The notes under the pieces were generated by a model. That model saw nothing but the letters and a program-made list of their open reading frames with translations. It had not been told where the DNA came from and did no database searches. A DNA stretch of 46,992 nt, taken from contig DKBH01000037.1 of assembly GCA_002451165.1 (NCBI GenBank), positions 1-46,992 of the forward strand, in the 5' to 3' direction. The DNA is from Nitrospiraceae bacterium UBA6905 (GTDB lineage: Bacteria; Nitrospirota; Thermodesulfovibrionia; Thermodesulfovibrionales; UBA6898). This document shows positions 1-9,439 of this stretch, piece by piece. Positions within the stretch are counted from its first letter, which is position 1, and each line of letters begins with the position of its first letter. Both the position numbers and the translations under genes were made by a program.

Positions 1-708
1 AAGTACAAGGACTTTGATGAAACGAAGCGGGCTGTCGAGGCCTCCAGTGCGGATGTGGTAACGGTCGCGGTCCGTCGTACGAACGTAACCGACAGAAAAA
101 CAGAGAACCTGCTCGACTACCTTGATCCTAAGAAATACAAAATCCTGCCGAACACGGCAGGGTGCTACACGGTGGAAGATGCGCTCCGGTATTCCCGGCT
201 TGCCCGGGAGGCAGGCGTCTCTGACCTTATCAAGCTTGAGGTCATTGGTGACGAAAAGACGCTCTTCCCCGATACGATCGGTCTGCTGCAGGCAACGGAG
301 ATACTTGCGAAGGAAGGCTTTATCGTCCTGCCCTACACGAACGACGATCCGGTCATGGCGAAACGGCTCGTCGATGCCGGCGCTGCTGCGGTCATGCCGC
401 TTGCCGCGCCGATCGGGTCGGGATTGGGCATCCGGAATCCCTACAACATGAAGATCATCCTTGAGCAGGCGACGGTCCCGATTATCGTCGATGCAGGGGT
501 CGGTACGGCATCGGACGTAGCCGTGGCCATGGAACTCGGCTGTGATGCGGTGCTGCTGAATACGGCCATTGCCGGCGCTAAAGACCCGATTGCCATGGCA
601 GAGGCAATGAAGTACGGCGTGATTGCGGGAAGACTTGCCTATAAGGCAGGGAGGATACCGAAGAAACTCTATGCGACGGCGAGCAGCCCCTTTGACGGCA
701 TGCTGTGA
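1..708 (+). CDS. thiG: Thiazole synthase ThiG (5' partial)
   Basis: ThiG condenses deoxyxylulose phosphate, dehydroglycine and ThiS-thiocarboxylate into the thiazole phosphate of thiamine, in the cytosol. The frame is open from base 1, reading KYKDFDETKRAVEAS, so about 15-20 N-terminal residues lie outside the window. Family landmarks are VTVAVRR, ILPNTAGCYTVEDALR, the DLIKLEVIGD segment with the Schiff-base lysine, IVDAGVGTASD, and the C-terminal ATASSPFDGML. thiE begins 61 bp downstream and thiC overlaps thiE, so this looks like the end of a thiamine operon whose promoter, and any TPP riboswitch, would be upstream and unseen. Confidence 0.97.
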   Translation, partial: KYKDFDETKRAVEASSADVVTVAVRRTNVTDRKTENLLDYLDPKKYKILPNTAGCYTVEDALRYSRLAREAGVSDLIKLEVIGDEKTLFPDTIGLLQATEILAKEGFIVLPYTNDDPVMAKRLVDAGAAAVMPLAAPIGSGLGIRNPYNMKIILEQATVPIIVDAGVGTASDVAVAMELGCDAVLLNTAIAGAKDPIAMAEAMKYGVIAGRLAYKAGRIPKKLYATASSPFDGML

Positions 709-769
709 AGACAGAGAGCCGTCTCACTGCTGAGTGCCGGCAGGCGACCAGCCCTTGTTGCGGACGGTG

Positions 770-1405
770 ATGCCGCAGAAGATGACACCGGCGTTCAGAC
801 TCTATCTCATCACCGACAGGAAACTGTTTGCATCGCCGGCAGAGATGCTGCAGGCGATCGAGCAAGCCCTTGAAGGCGGAGCCGCGGCAGTGCAATTGCG
901 GGAGAAGGATCTTCCCACCCGGGAACTGCTTGCCCTGGCATATGCCATGAGGAACGTGACGCAGCGCCATGGCGCAAGGCTCTTCCTGAACGACCGGATC
1001 GACATCGCCCTCGCGGTCAGCGCCGACGGAGTACAGCTCGGGAGAACCAGCATGCCGGTGCATGCGGCGCATAAGGCGGCAGGCGGCAGGCTGATGATCG
1101 GTTGCTCAACGCATAGCCTTGACGAAGCGAGACAGGCGCAGGAGGATGGTGCAGATTTCATCACGCTGGGACCGGTATATGAGACCCCCTCGAAGATGCG
1201 GTATGGAGCGCCTGTAGGTCTTCGCGTTCTCAGAGATGCAGCAGGCAGCGTCTCACTGCCGGTCTTTGCCATAGGCGGGATCACGACCGAAAGAATACCG
1301 GAAGTCCTGCAGCACGGAGCTTTCGGGATAGCGGTGATAGCGGCAATTCTGACGGCAAAGAATGTGCGGAAAACTACAGAGGAATGTATGAGGGAATTAT
1401 CATGA
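770..1405 (+). CDS. thiE: Thiamine-phosphate synthase ThiE
   Basis: ThiE couples HMP pyrophosphate to thiazole phosphate to make thiamine phosphate. The TIM-barrel signature is complete: LYLITDRKLF, AVQLREKDL, RLFLNDRIDIALAV, GVQLGRTSMP, IGCSTHSLDEA, ITLGPVYETPSK, VFAIGGITTERI. The ATG at 770 gives 211 residues, normal for the family. A GTG at 734 and an ATG at 782 are in frame and cannot be excluded, because none of the three has a strong ribosome binding site. The stop codon overlaps the thiC start (ATGA at 1402-1405), indicating translational coupling. With thiG and thiC it covers the thiazole, pyrimidine and joining steps. Confidence 0.95.
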   Translation: MPQKMTPAFRLYLITDRKLFASPAEMLQAIEQALEGGAAAVQLREKDLPTRELLALAYAMRNVTQRHGARLFLNDRIDIALAVSADGVQLGRTSMPVHAAHKAAGGRLMIGCSTHSLDEARQAQEDGADFITLGPVYETPSKMRYGAPVGLRVLRDAAGSVSLPVFAIGGITTERIPEVLQHGAFGIAVIAAILTAKNVRKTTEECMRELS

Positions 1406-2691
1406 CGAGAATAGAATTGGCAAAAAAAGGGGTTATTTCCGATGAGGTGAAGACGGTTGCCGCTGCCGAAGGCCTGGCGGCTGACCGGTTAGCAGAAGAT
1501 CTGGCAGCCGGCGTAAGCGTGATCCCCATCAACAGGAACCACCGTATAACGCCGATCGGCATCGGCAGGAACATGCGGACCAAGATCAATGCCAATATCG
1601 GAACATCCAAAGACAAGATATCCGTCGACGAAGAGATGGAGAAGCTTGCCGTGCTCGTTCGCTACGGAGCAGATGCGGTTATGGACCTCTCCACCGGGGG
1701 GCCGATCCGGGAACTGCGGCGGATGATGCTGGAAAAATCCCCCGTTGCCGTGGGAACGGTGCCCATATACGAGGCAGCCGTAAGGACGGCGTCACAAAAA
1801 GGGGCTATCGCGAAGATGACTGCTGACGACCTGTTCGCGGTCATCGAGGAACATGCTGCGGACGGCGTCGACTTCATCACTGCCCATGCGGGGCTTACGA
1901 TAAAGGCAATCGAACGGTTGAAAAACGAGGGAAGAATCCTTGACGTGGTGAGCAGAGGAGGATCCTTTCTTGTCGAATGGATCATCTATAACGAGAAGGA
2001 AAACCCGCTGTACGAGCAGTACGACCGGCTCTGCGATATAGCATATCGCTACGATATGACGCTGAGCCTCGGCGACGGCATGCGCCCCGGATGTCTCTCG
2101 GACGCTACCGACCGGACCCAGCTCGAAGAACTCCTTACCCTCGGAGAATTACGGGACAGGGCTGTCGAGCGGGGCGTGCAGGTCATTATCGAGGGGCCCG
2201 GCCATGTGCCGCTCAATCAGGTGGAATTGAATGTGAAGATCGAGAAGGAGATCTGCAAGGGTGCCCCGTTTTATGTGCTGGGCCCGCTCGTGACCGATAT
2301 CGGCATGGGATACGATCATATAACGGCTGCGATCGGCGGCGCCGTCGCAGGCGCGGCAGGCGCGGATTTCCTGTGTTATGTGACGCCTTCCGAGCATATC
2401 AGACTGCCAACCCTGGAGGATGTGAAGGAAGGGGTAATCGTATCAAAGCTCGCTGCCCATGCTGCCGACATTGCAAAGGGCATCAGGGGCGCTATGGATG
2501 CTGACATCCGGATGGCAAAGGCCCGCAAGGCGCTTGACTGGAACGGCCAGATAGCGCTCAGCCTCAACCCGGAAAAAGTCCGGGAGTGGAGGGCGGAGAT
2601 CCCTCCCACCGAACAGGAGGTCTGCAGCATGTGCGGTGAGTTCTGTGCCATACGGACCGTGGATCGGGCATTGAAAAAAGGCGATGGGTAG
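1402..2691 (+). CDS. thiC: Phosphomethylpyrimidine synthase ThiC
   Basis: ThiC is the radical-SAM enzyme that rearranges aminoimidazole ribotide into HMP phosphate. The protein is 429 residues, the short form without the long N-terminal extension. Motifs include NANIGTS, MDLSTGGPI, FITAHAGLT, SRGGSF, LSLGDGMRPG, EGPGHVPLNQ and the C-terminal iron-sulfur motif CSMCGEFC. An ATG at 1384 is in frame, but the ATG at 1402 is preferred: GAGGG sits 7 bases upstream and it overlaps the thiE stop as ATGA. The downstream 230 bp holds only an imperfect GC-rich inverted repeat near 2761-2785 with no T-run. Confidence 0.97.
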   Translation: MTRIELAKKGVISDEVKTVAAAEGLAADRLAEDLAAGVSVIPINRNHRITPIGIGRNMRTKINANIGTSKDKISVDEEMEKLAVLVRYGADAVMDLSTGGPIRELRRMMLEKSPVAVGTVPIYEAAVRTASQKGAIAKMTADDLFAVIEEHAADGVDFITAHAGLTIKAIERLKNEGRILDVVSRGGSFLVEWIIYNEKENPLYEQYDRLCDIAYRYDMTLSLGDGMRPGCLSDATDRTQLEELLTLGELRDRAVERGVQVIIEGPGHVPLNQVELNVKIEKEICKGAPFYVLGPLVTDIGMGYDHITAAIGGAVAGAAGADFLCYVTPSEHIRLPTLEDVKEGVIVSKLAAHAADIAKGIRGAMDADIRMAKARKALDWNGQIALSLNPEKVREWRAEIPPTEQEVCSMCGEFCAIRTVDRALKKGDG

Positions 2692-2920
2692 AGGCATGTA
2701 TGCAAACGATCATCCTACCGGTAATACGAATAGGTGCATGATTTGGGGCTATGCTTGCATGCCGCCATCCCCGATGACGGCGGAAATCCCGTCTCCTCGT
2801 TGATGAAGGGCCTTCTTTTTCACCGGGATAGAGCGTAACGATGCGTCTCCAAAAAAGCAACGGAAATGCAGCAACGGTTTTGGGGATTAGCTGTCCTGAG
2901 ATGGGGGCTCCAGCGCTCCC

Positions 2921-3565
2921 ATGAGCACTATTGAGAAGAGCTGCCGACCCATCGGTGCGATCCTGCTGCTCGGACCGACCAGCGCAGGGAAGAGCCCGCT
3001 GGGAGATTATATGATGCAGCGGGGCATGCTGGGCAGAAGATGCCATCATTTCGACTTTGGCCGTGAACTGCGGCAAGTTGCGGGACGCAAGGCGCCGGCA
3101 CGGGGATTCAGTCCTGATGAATACCAGTTCATCAGCGATGTCCTTGAACAGGGACGGTTTCTGGAAGATGAGCATTTTCCCCTGGCGGAAAAAATATTCA
3201 TGAATTTCCTGATGGAGAGCAGATGGCAAGAACCGGACCTCCTTGTCCTTAACGGCCTTCCCCGCCATATCGGTCAGGCCAGAGATATTTCGCGTCGTGT
3301 CGCGGTCACGCACCTGCTGCTGCTGGAATGCAGTGCGGAAGACGTCTGTGCGCGCATTGTCAGAAACACGGGAGGCGACCGGCTTTGCCGCACTGACGAC
3401 GGAGAGGACTTGGTCCGGAAAAAACTCGAACTGTATCATGGCCGTACTGCACCGCTGGTGGCATACTATGCAGCGCAGGGCTGCACGCTGATCAGACTGC
3501 GTTCCGATGCCGGCTCATGTGCGGAAGACCTGCATGCAGAAGCCGAAAGGCTGATGTTGTCCTGA
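2921..3565 (+). CDS. Adenylate-kinase-like P-loop nucleotide kinase
   Basis: This 214-residue cytosolic protein has a Walker A loop GPTSAGKS (about residues 18-25), a central VLNGLPRHIGQA resembling the DGFPR-xxxQA NMP-binding signature of adenylate kinases, and a C-terminal KKLELYHGRTAPLVAYY like the family's helix after the lid. These support a nucleoside-monophosphate-kinase fold. The usual aspartate of DGFPR is asparagine and the lid is short, so the substrate is uncertain and it may not be the housekeeping Adk. It sits alone between thiC and the peptidase gene, and no strong ribosome binding site precedes the ATG. Confidence 0.75.
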   Translation: MSTIEKSCRPIGAILLLGPTSAGKSPLGDYMMQRGMLGRRCHHFDFGRELRQVAGRKAPARGFSPDEYQFISDVLEQGRFLEDEHFPLAEKIFMNFLMESRWQEPDLLVLNGLPRHIGQARDISRRVAVTHLLLLECSAEDVCARIVRNTGGDRLCRTDDGEDLVRKKLELYHGRTAPLVAYYAAQGCTLIRLRSDAGSCAEDLHAEAERLMLS

Positions 3566-3647
3566 AGGCGGCAGCCTGTCGGCGGTCGTGATATGCGGAC
3601 ATGCACAGGAATATGTGCTGACGATACTACCCTGAGGAGACCTTGTT

Positions 3648-6638
3648 ATGATGCAATGCGTTCAAAAAAGTATCCTAACCATCTTCCTGATCCTGATGCC
3701 GGTGATTTCTGTGGCTGCTGACGGTGGAGCGCTGCACGAGATTCAGGTGCGCTTCGATCAGGAGCGGCAGATGCTTGTGGGTGAGGCACGGATTACGCTG
3801 CCGCCGGGACCGGCTCGAGCGGTGCGCACGGACGGTATCACGGTCAAGACGGTGTCTGCCCGCGGAGCTGCATTGACCGCAGATGCAAAATCCCGCACCA
3901 TGAAGATCGATGCCGCTTCCGGCCCGCGCGCGGTGAGCATCGCTTTTGAAGTTTCCGCTTCACCTGCACGCGCAAGTATGCGGGAGGATGGCATAGAACA
4001 GGAGAAGGTTGTTGAGCGGGAGGGCATAGCCCTGACCGGCTTCTGGTATCCTGCGGTGGAAGGGCTCTCTGCCTACCGGTTGAAGGCGCAGCTTCCCCCC
4101 GGATTCGAAGGCATATCCGAAGCTGATGATGTCCTGGTGCATGAGGGGGCTGACGGAACACGGGAGTTTACGTTTGTTTTCGATCATCCGGTAGAGGGGA
4201 TCAGCCTGATTGCGGGGAAATATCGCGTCAAGACCGTGCAGCATGGCGAAGTAGCTATCGCGACCTATTTCTTCCCCGAGGAAGAAGACCTTGCAGAGAC
4301 GTACCGTGAATATACGAAGAAATATCTGGACCTCTACGGCGGGCTTATCGGCCCCTACCCCTTCAAACGCTTTGCCGTAGTAGAAAATATCCTCCCCACG
4401 GGCTATTCCCTGCCGACCTTTACGCTCCTGGGGAGGGATGTGGTCAAACTGCCGTTCATCGTCGAGACATCCCTCGGTCACGAGATCCTTCATCAGTGGT
4501 TCGGCAACTCGGTCTATATCGACCATACAACCGGAAACTGGGCAGAAGGCCTGACCACGTATCTTGCCGACCATCGCTTTGAGGAGATGAAGGACAGGGG
4601 ATGGGAATACCGCAAGCAGATTCTGATGTCATATCGTAACTATATTGAGCCGGAGAACGATTTTTCACTGAAGGACTTTGTTTCTCGGTCGAACAAGGCA
4701 ACAGCAGCGGTCGGCTACGGCAAGACAGCAATGGTATTTCATATGCTGCAACAGGAGCTCGGCGCTGATGTGTTCACCCGCTCACTGAGAGAGTTCTATC
4801 TCAAGAATCGCTTTTCGCGCGCATCCTGGACAGACCTGCAGAGGTCATGCGAGGATGCCTCGGGCAGCGACCTTGGCTGGTTCTTCAAACAGTGGATTGA
4901 GGGCAGGGGGGCCCTGGATTTTCAGATCAGGGATGCCATGGTTACGTACGAAGGTTCGCAGGCAAGGATATCCTTCGATGTAGAGCAGAAAGAAGCGCAT
5001 GACCGATTTCTGCTGCCCGTCGTCCTGAGAACGGATAAAGAGGAGATCAGGAAGACCTTCCGCGTAGAAAAGCAAACTGCATCATTTGAGATCGAGACGG
5101 CTGAACACCCTCTGGAACTGATCGTTGACGGGGACTATGACCTCTTCAGGACGCTTGCTGATGATGAAACGCCGCCGGTAATTTCAGCGATCCTGGGCAG
5201 CAAGGATCGTATCTTCGTGATTCCCCGGGGAAAGGAAGAGGAATACGCAGGAATGTCCGGTTTCCTCAAGACGAACGGTTTTGCCGAGAAAAAGGAAAAC
5301 GAGGTGAAGTATGATGATCTCAAGAACGCTTCCCTGCTTGTTCCTGCAGACACGGAGCTGATACAGAGGCTTTTCGGAGAGATTACCTTGCCCGAAGGGG
5401 ATTTCACTCTTATCACGAAGTTCAGCCCCTACAGCAATAAGAACAGCATCGGCATCATCAGCCCGGTATCAGGAGCAGGCATGCGGGATTACCTGCAGCG
5501 GATTACCCATTACGGAAAGTATTCGACGGTCGTATTCAAGGAGGGGAGAAATATTGCGAAGACGACGGATGCGGCGGCACGGGGCATCGGTATTCCGCTG
5601 ACCGAAGATGTCCGGGGGGTGAGCCTCCTGCAGCTTGAGCCCCTGTCACGTATCATGGAGGCCGTGCGCAGCAAGGATATCATCTATGCCGGAGAATTTC
5701 ATGACCGGTTTGAGAATCATCGTGTGCAGCTTCAGCTGATCAAAGGGCTCTACCGGGAAAACAAGAGTCTCGCCATCGGCATGGAGATGTTTCAGCAGCC
5801 CTTTCAGAAGGTCCTTGATGACTACATCGCCGGTACGATTGACGAAAAGACGTTCCTGAAGAAGTCGGAATACTACAAGCGGTGGGCATTCGACTATAAC
5901 CTGTATCGGGAGATCCTGTTGTTTGCGCGGGAGAAGAAGATTCCGGTTGTCGCCCTGAATATCAGAAAGGAGATCGTGACCAAGGTCTCCAAGAGAGGCC
6001 TGCTTGCCCTCAGCGCAGAGGATCTGCAAGAGGTGCCGCGGGATATGGACCTTTCGGACGCAGCATACCGGGAGAGGCTCAGAGAGTCCTATGCCGCGCA
6101 TGCGAATCCCGAAGGCAAGAATTTCGATTTCTTTTATCAGTCCCAGGTGTTATGGGATGAGTCCATGGCGCATAACCTGAACGAGTTCATGACGAAGAAC
6201 CCCGGCCATCAGGTGGTGGTACTCGCAGGCGGCGGGCATATGGCTTTCGGGTCCGGCATACCCAAGCGCGCCTACCGGCTCAACCGGAGGGAATATGCGG
6301 TGATCCTGAACTCGGATGACCTTGATAACGGTATCGCGGATTACGTTCTTTTCCCGGCTCCGGTTCCGTTCAGGGAGTCCCCGAGGCTCGGCGTGCAGCT
6401 CAGGGAGGAGAGCGGTGCCGTGACGGTAACCATGGTTACCCCGGAGGGAGCTGCTGAAAAGGCCGGCATCAGGGAGAAGGATGTCATCATTTCCGTGGAC
6501 GGAGAAAAGATGGAGGCGGTCGAGGACATCAAGATCCACCTGCTGTACAAGAAGAAGGGCGATACGCTGACGCTCAGAGTATTGAGAAAGCGCTTCTTGT
6601 TCGGACCGAAGGAGATCGACCTTACGGTGACTTTGTAA
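3648..6638 (+). CDS. Exported M1-type metallopeptidase / ChaN / PDZ fusion
   Basis: This 996-residue protein begins with a cleavable signal peptide (IFLILMPVISVAADGG), so it is periplasmic or outer-membrane associated. An M1 aminopeptidase-like region carries the zinc motif HEILHQWFGN near residue 278 and the third-ligand glutamate in NWAEGLTTYLAD. The gap from the HExxH histidine to that glutamate is 17 residues rather than the classical 18, and no GAMEN motif is visible. A second domain from about 675 to 880 matches the haem-binding ChaN/DUF399 family (IYAGEFHDRFENHRVQ, IGMEMFQQ, VLAGGGHMAFG). The last 90 residues form a PDZ domain (PRLGVQL, GAAEKAGIREKDVIISVDG). GAGGAG precedes the start. 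It stands as a single gene. A role in haem-protein degradation or iron uptake is an inference from the fusion. Confidence 0.9.
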   Translation: MMQCVQKSILTIFLILMPVISVAADGGALHEIQVRFDQERQMLVGEARITLPPGPARAVRTDGITVKTVSARGAALTADAKSRTMKIDAASGPRAVSIAFEVSASPARASMREDGIEQEKVVEREGIALTGFWYPAVEGLSAYRLKAQLPPGFEGISEADDVLVHEGADGTREFTFVFDHPVEGISLIAGKYRVKTVQHGEVAIATYFFPEEEDLAETYREYTKKYLDLYGGLIGPYPFKRFAVVENILPTGYSLPTFTLLGRDVVKLPFIVETSLGHEILHQWFGNSVYIDHTTGNWAEGLTTYLADHRFEEMKDRGWEYRKQILMSYRNYIEPENDFSLKDFVSRSNKATAAVGYGKTAMVFHMLQQELGADVFTRSLREFYLKNRFSRASWTDLQRSCEDASGSDLGWFFKQWIEGRGALDFQIRDAMVTYEGSQARISFDVEQKEAHDRFLLPVVLRTDKEEIRKTFRVEKQTASFEIETAEHPLELIVDGDYDLFRTLADDETPPVISAILGSKDRIFVIPRGKEEEYAGMSGFLKTNGFAEKKENEVKYDDLKNASLLVPADTELIQRLFGEITLPEGDFTLITKFSPYSNKNSIGIISPVSGAGMRDYLQRITHYGKYSTVVFKEGRNIAKTTDAAARGIGIPLTEDVRGVSLLQLEPLSRIMEAVRSKDIIYAGEFHDRFENHRVQLQLIKGLYRENKSLAIGMEMFQQPFQKVLDDYIAGTIDEKTFLKKSEYYKRWAFDYNLYREILLFAREKKIPVVALNIRKEIVTKVSKRGLLALSAEDLQEVPRDMDLSDAAYRERLRESYAAHANPEGKNFDFFYQSQVLWDESMAHNLNEFMTKNPGHQVVVLAGGGHMAFGSGIPKRAYRLNRREYAVILNSDDLDNGIADYVLFPAPVPFRESPRLGVQLREESGAVTVTMVTPEGAAEKAGIREKDVIISVDGEKMEAVEDIKIHLLYKKKGDTLTLRVLRKRFLFGPKEIDLTVTL

Positions 6639-6947
6639 CGAGCCGCTGTAATCAGGCTTTTAGGGATAAAGGGTCCGCTGATCTCCTGAGGAAGCAGAAA
6701 GGGCTTCCTTGACGGTAATTGTGGCTGCCCGGCCTGGGGCGTTAATTTTGCATTGGCGAACATGCGATGCATCCGGCTGATCACAGATACCAGAAACCGA
6801 AAGACTTGTGGAGTACCCGTTGCGATAGAGATGATGAAATCGGGCGGCATGAGAAAAAGGGCCGGGAATATCCCGGCCCTTGAGGTGTCGCCGACTGCGG
6901 TAGAGGTGTCCCCTGCGGTCATGGCAGCGGCTGAACACTCTGCACTG
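6639..6947. other. Gene-free spacer with one terminator
   Basis: I see no credible gene here. Short open frames overlap the hairpin at 6857-6881, which serves the minus-strand gene ending at 6948. Confidence 0.6.
6857..6881 (-). terminator. Rho-independent terminator for the 6948 gene
   Basis: A perfect 11-bp stem (AAGGGCCGGGA) with a 3-nt loop. Read on the minus strand it is followed by TTTTTCTC. It lies 67 bp past the stop of the minus-strand secreted-protein gene. A near-identical hairpin ends another secreted-protein gene at 42189-42213. Confidence 0.85.
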
Positions 6948-7541
6948 CTAAGGCAGCAAAACTGACGGAACTTTCGAGACAGGTATCATGTTGCCCTGGA
7001 TTACCGCTGATCCGGCCCAGCGTTCATTTGAGCCGGGAAGATCATCAATCTCAAAGTAGTATCCGCCTAAACTCTTTAAGAAGGTTTTTCCTCCCAAAAC
7101 AAAATTCCCGCTTGCATCCAACTTGCCCTTAAAAAGTATTATGAACCCATTTACTGTACTTCCGGTGTTCAGTATACTTGAACAAACAAACTTCAAGCCA
7201 TCCCCGGCAAAATATTCCATATTAAGAGGGATGGAAACATTTGGATCCCAAACACCGGCTTGCTTAACAAACACCTCTGCCTGAAGCGCGTGGTTGGCTT
7301 CATCCCAAGCAAAAATTTTCAGATATGCCGGATTTCCCGCTTCAGTAAATCGATAGGGAGGATCGGCTCTGACTCCAATATCGCTAAAATGAAAAACGTT
7401 TGTTGTGAGGGTAATCTTAAACCACGTGTTGACCCATTTGCTCAGGTCCGGAACAGTCTGGGCATGGCTGATTCCGGCTGCAAAGCATGTGAGAATAAAC
7501 AACGCTGTCAAACTCAGTGCGTATGATCTGCAAGATTTCAT
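6948..7541 (-). CDS. Secreted protein of unknown function
   Basis: I do not recognise this 197-residue protein. It begins with a clear Sec signal peptide (ALSLTALFILTCFAAGISHA then QTVPD), predicting periplasmic or extracellular location. The mature part is about 170 residues, mostly beta-type in composition, with repeated aromatic/glycine segments (WVNTWFKITL, YYFEIDDLPG) and one cysteine. A strong Shine-Dalgarno (GAGGAGGAAG) precedes the ATG. It ends in a strong terminator at 6857-6881 and appears to be a single-gene unit. Confidence 0.75.
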   Translation of the reverse strand: MKSCRSYALSLTALFILTCFAAGISHAQTVPDLSKWVNTWFKITLTTNVFHFSDIGVRADPPYRFTEAGNPAYLKIFAWDEANHALQAEVFVKQAGVWDPNVSIPLNMEYFAGDGLKFVCSSILNTGSTVNGFIILFKGKLDASGNFVLGGKTFLKSLGGYYFEIDDLPGSNERWAGSAVIQGNMIPVSKVPSVLLP

Positions 7542-8091
7542 GATGCTTCCTCCTCTTTATGAGTTCCGTTTTAAAATAATCCTCTGCGCTCCACTTCCGG
7601 CCGAAGATATACCCTGCTTATGGCGGCATGCAGTATGGAAGCCGGAATAGAGGGTTGGCCTCCTTCTCTGTCCCCATCTGAAAAGAACCCCCTTCATCAC
7701 CTCTTTTCTGTATAGGATCCTTCGATATGCTTTGCTTCACTCTCCTCGCAAACATGCTGCGCAACGTAAAAAAGGCCGAGCTGCCGAAGGCTACTTCCTT
7801 CGGCAGCTCGGACATCTTATACGAAGATCCGCCGCTTTCCGTCCCGCCCTCGCGGGCGGTTTGGCTTTCTCGGAAATTTCTCCTCTTAGTCTGCTTTTAC
7901 TACGGATGGCGGTAAATGTCAAAATATAACTCTAGGTCAGGTGATTTCTTCAGAAACTGAGGCAGGCGGTTATTATCTCACGGTGGTATGATTGAAACCT
8001 GTTGCGATGACGGGATGGTTGCCGACAACAGTTACACCATGCGGCGAAGGCAAGATTCAGTGTCCACAAAGCGACATCCGGTCGTTTCACC
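7542..8091. other. Intergenic region with two GC-rich hairpins
   Basis: No gene is visible in this 550-bp stretch. A perfect 15-bp stem with a 6-nt loop lies at 7776-7811; read on the minus strand it is followed by a T-run (bases 7767-7773 are As on the plus strand), so it is a good minus-strand terminator about 280 bp beyond the HD-domain gene. A second hairpin, CCGCCC/GGGCGG at 7844-7859, precedes a T-rich stretch on the plus strand. The part nearest 7541 should contain the promoter of the secreted-protein gene. Confidence 0.55.
7776..7811 (-). terminator. Strong hairpin terminator, minus strand
   Basis: Perfect inverted repeat with arms 7776-7790 and 7797-7811 (CCGAGCTGCCGAAGG), followed on the minus strand by CCTTTTTTAC. 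It probably ends transcription from the HD-domain gene at 8092-9279, although it is unusually far from that stop. Confidence 0.65.
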
Positions 8092-9279
8092 TCAGGCGAA
8101 ATCGGCATAGATCTCGCCGAAGTTGATGCCTGCTATGGTCATTTTCTCAAACTTGTTCTTGATGGCAAGTTTTGCCTCGACAAGTCCCTGGCTGGTACTG
8201 CCGTTTCTGATGGCAACGGAAGCCTCAATGAACGCTGCCAGGGAATCAGCAGCCTTTACCAGCTCGCCGTCACGCGGATTATATTGATCCTCATTGTAGC
8301 GCTCGTTGATCTCATCACTCGATGTTCTGAGCATCTTTCCCCTGATATGTGCAATACTGTCGAACTCGTCTTCGGTAAAGTTCCTGATGTCGCCACGCCA
8401 CGCGGTTGGTATGAGGCTGTAGACCTCGTGTTCCATCTGTTCCCGTTCATATTCTTTAATCAGGTCGGATAACCCTTCAATAGAGCGCTTGACCGGCGAG
8501 ATGATATCCCGTGTCAGGACCTCCGGCAGGTCATGGAAGAGTCCAGTAAAATAATTGTTTACGCACCGCTTCGCGCAGGCATTGATCTCAAGAGAGAAGA
8601 GATAGGAAAGAATGGCCACGAACAGGGAGTGACCCATGACCGATGTTTTCGGAACGCGGTGGAGATTGGCCCAGCGGATCTGGAAGCGCAACTGTCCGCA
8701 CATATCCAGGAATTGGCGGTATCGGTCGTGCCGCATAAGCTGTTCCATTCCCTTGAGGTCAAGATATTCATTCTGTTTGTCCTGCAGACGCCTCTTGATC
8801 GCCTCCATCTCGAAGTTCTGCGGGTTGATCTTTTCGATGATGTCAAACTCCCATTTCGTTGCATAAAAATGAGCGGCATTCAGTATTCTTCTGTTTATAT
8901 CTTCTGTCTCATCGAGAAAGTAATTCCTGAACAAGCGGCAGAAATCACTGCCAAGAGGGGTCAGCACTGATTCAAGCTCCCGATACACCCAGTTGTTCAG
9001 TTGCCGGTACTTCAGCCGGTCTTCCTTAATGCGGTAGAATATAGGCGGTTTCAGATCAGTAAGAACGATTCGCTGCAAGAGTTCGAAAAGCCCGCCTGTA
9101 ATAATCTCCAGCCAGCTGAATCCCGATGTTTCCTCCTCAAACTTTCCGAGGAAATAGGAGATGACCATTTTGTGTGCCTGCTTGTCTATCTCGACAAAAT
9201 CGACGGGCCGAACCCGATCGTTCCAGCGCTGAATATAGGCTGCATCAAAAATGCGTAACAGCAGAGATTTTCTTATCAT
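8092..9279 (-). CDS. HD-domain hydrolase, 5'-nucleotidase YfbR-like
   Basis: A 395-residue soluble protein. The C-terminal half is an HD-superfamily metal-dependent phosphohydrolase: MGHSL (first His), GLFHDLPEVLTRDIISPVK (HD pair followed by the YfbR-type EVLT-D-PVK signature) and VKAADSLAAFIEA (final Asp). The nearest known family is the 5'-deoxynucleotidase/HD_3 group. The first roughly 170 residues form an extra helical region I cannot assign. It is transcribed alone, divergent from nothing obvious. The substrate is inferred to be a nucleotide but cannot be proven from sequence. Confidence 0.8.
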   Translation of the reverse strand: MIRKSLLLRIFDAAYIQRWNDRVRPVDFVEIDKQAHKMVISYFLGKFEEETSGFSWLEIITGGLFELLQRIVLTDLKPPIFYRIKEDRLKYRQLNNWVYRELESVLTPLGSDFCRLFRNYFLDETEDINRRILNAAHFYATKWEFDIIEKINPQNFEMEAIKRRLQDKQNEYLDLKGMEQLMRHDRYRQFLDMCGQLRFQIRWANLHRVPKTSVMGHSLFVAILSYLFSLEINACAKRCVNNYFTGLFHDLPEVLTRDIISPVKRSIEGLSDLIKEYEREQMEHEVYSLIPTAWRGDIRNFTEDEFDSIAHIRGKMLRTSSDEINERYNEDQYNPRDGELVKAADSLAAFIEASVAIRNGSTSQGLVEAKLAIKNKFEKMTIAGINFGEIYADFA

Positions 9280-9395
9280 GTATAGTGCGTTCCTGTTGTG
9301 GGTTTCAAGCTTTTCTTACCGACAATAGGGAGGAAAAGAAAAAAATCTGGTTGAGGATCACAGAAAGCATATTTTCGATACGGTATCGTCCCGGA

Positions 9396-9431
9396 ACACA
9401 GGGAGAGGGTCTTCAGGCCCTCTCCCTGTGT
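9396..9431 (-). terminator. Hairpin after the first Pro/Ala lipoprotein gene
   Basis: A perfect 14-bp stem (ACACAGGGAGAGGG) with an 8-nt loop, starting 9 bp past the stop at 9440. It lacks a T-run on either strand, so it may be a terminator or an mRNA-stabilising 3' end. Confidence 0.55.
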
Positions 9432-9439
9432 TTGAGGAA

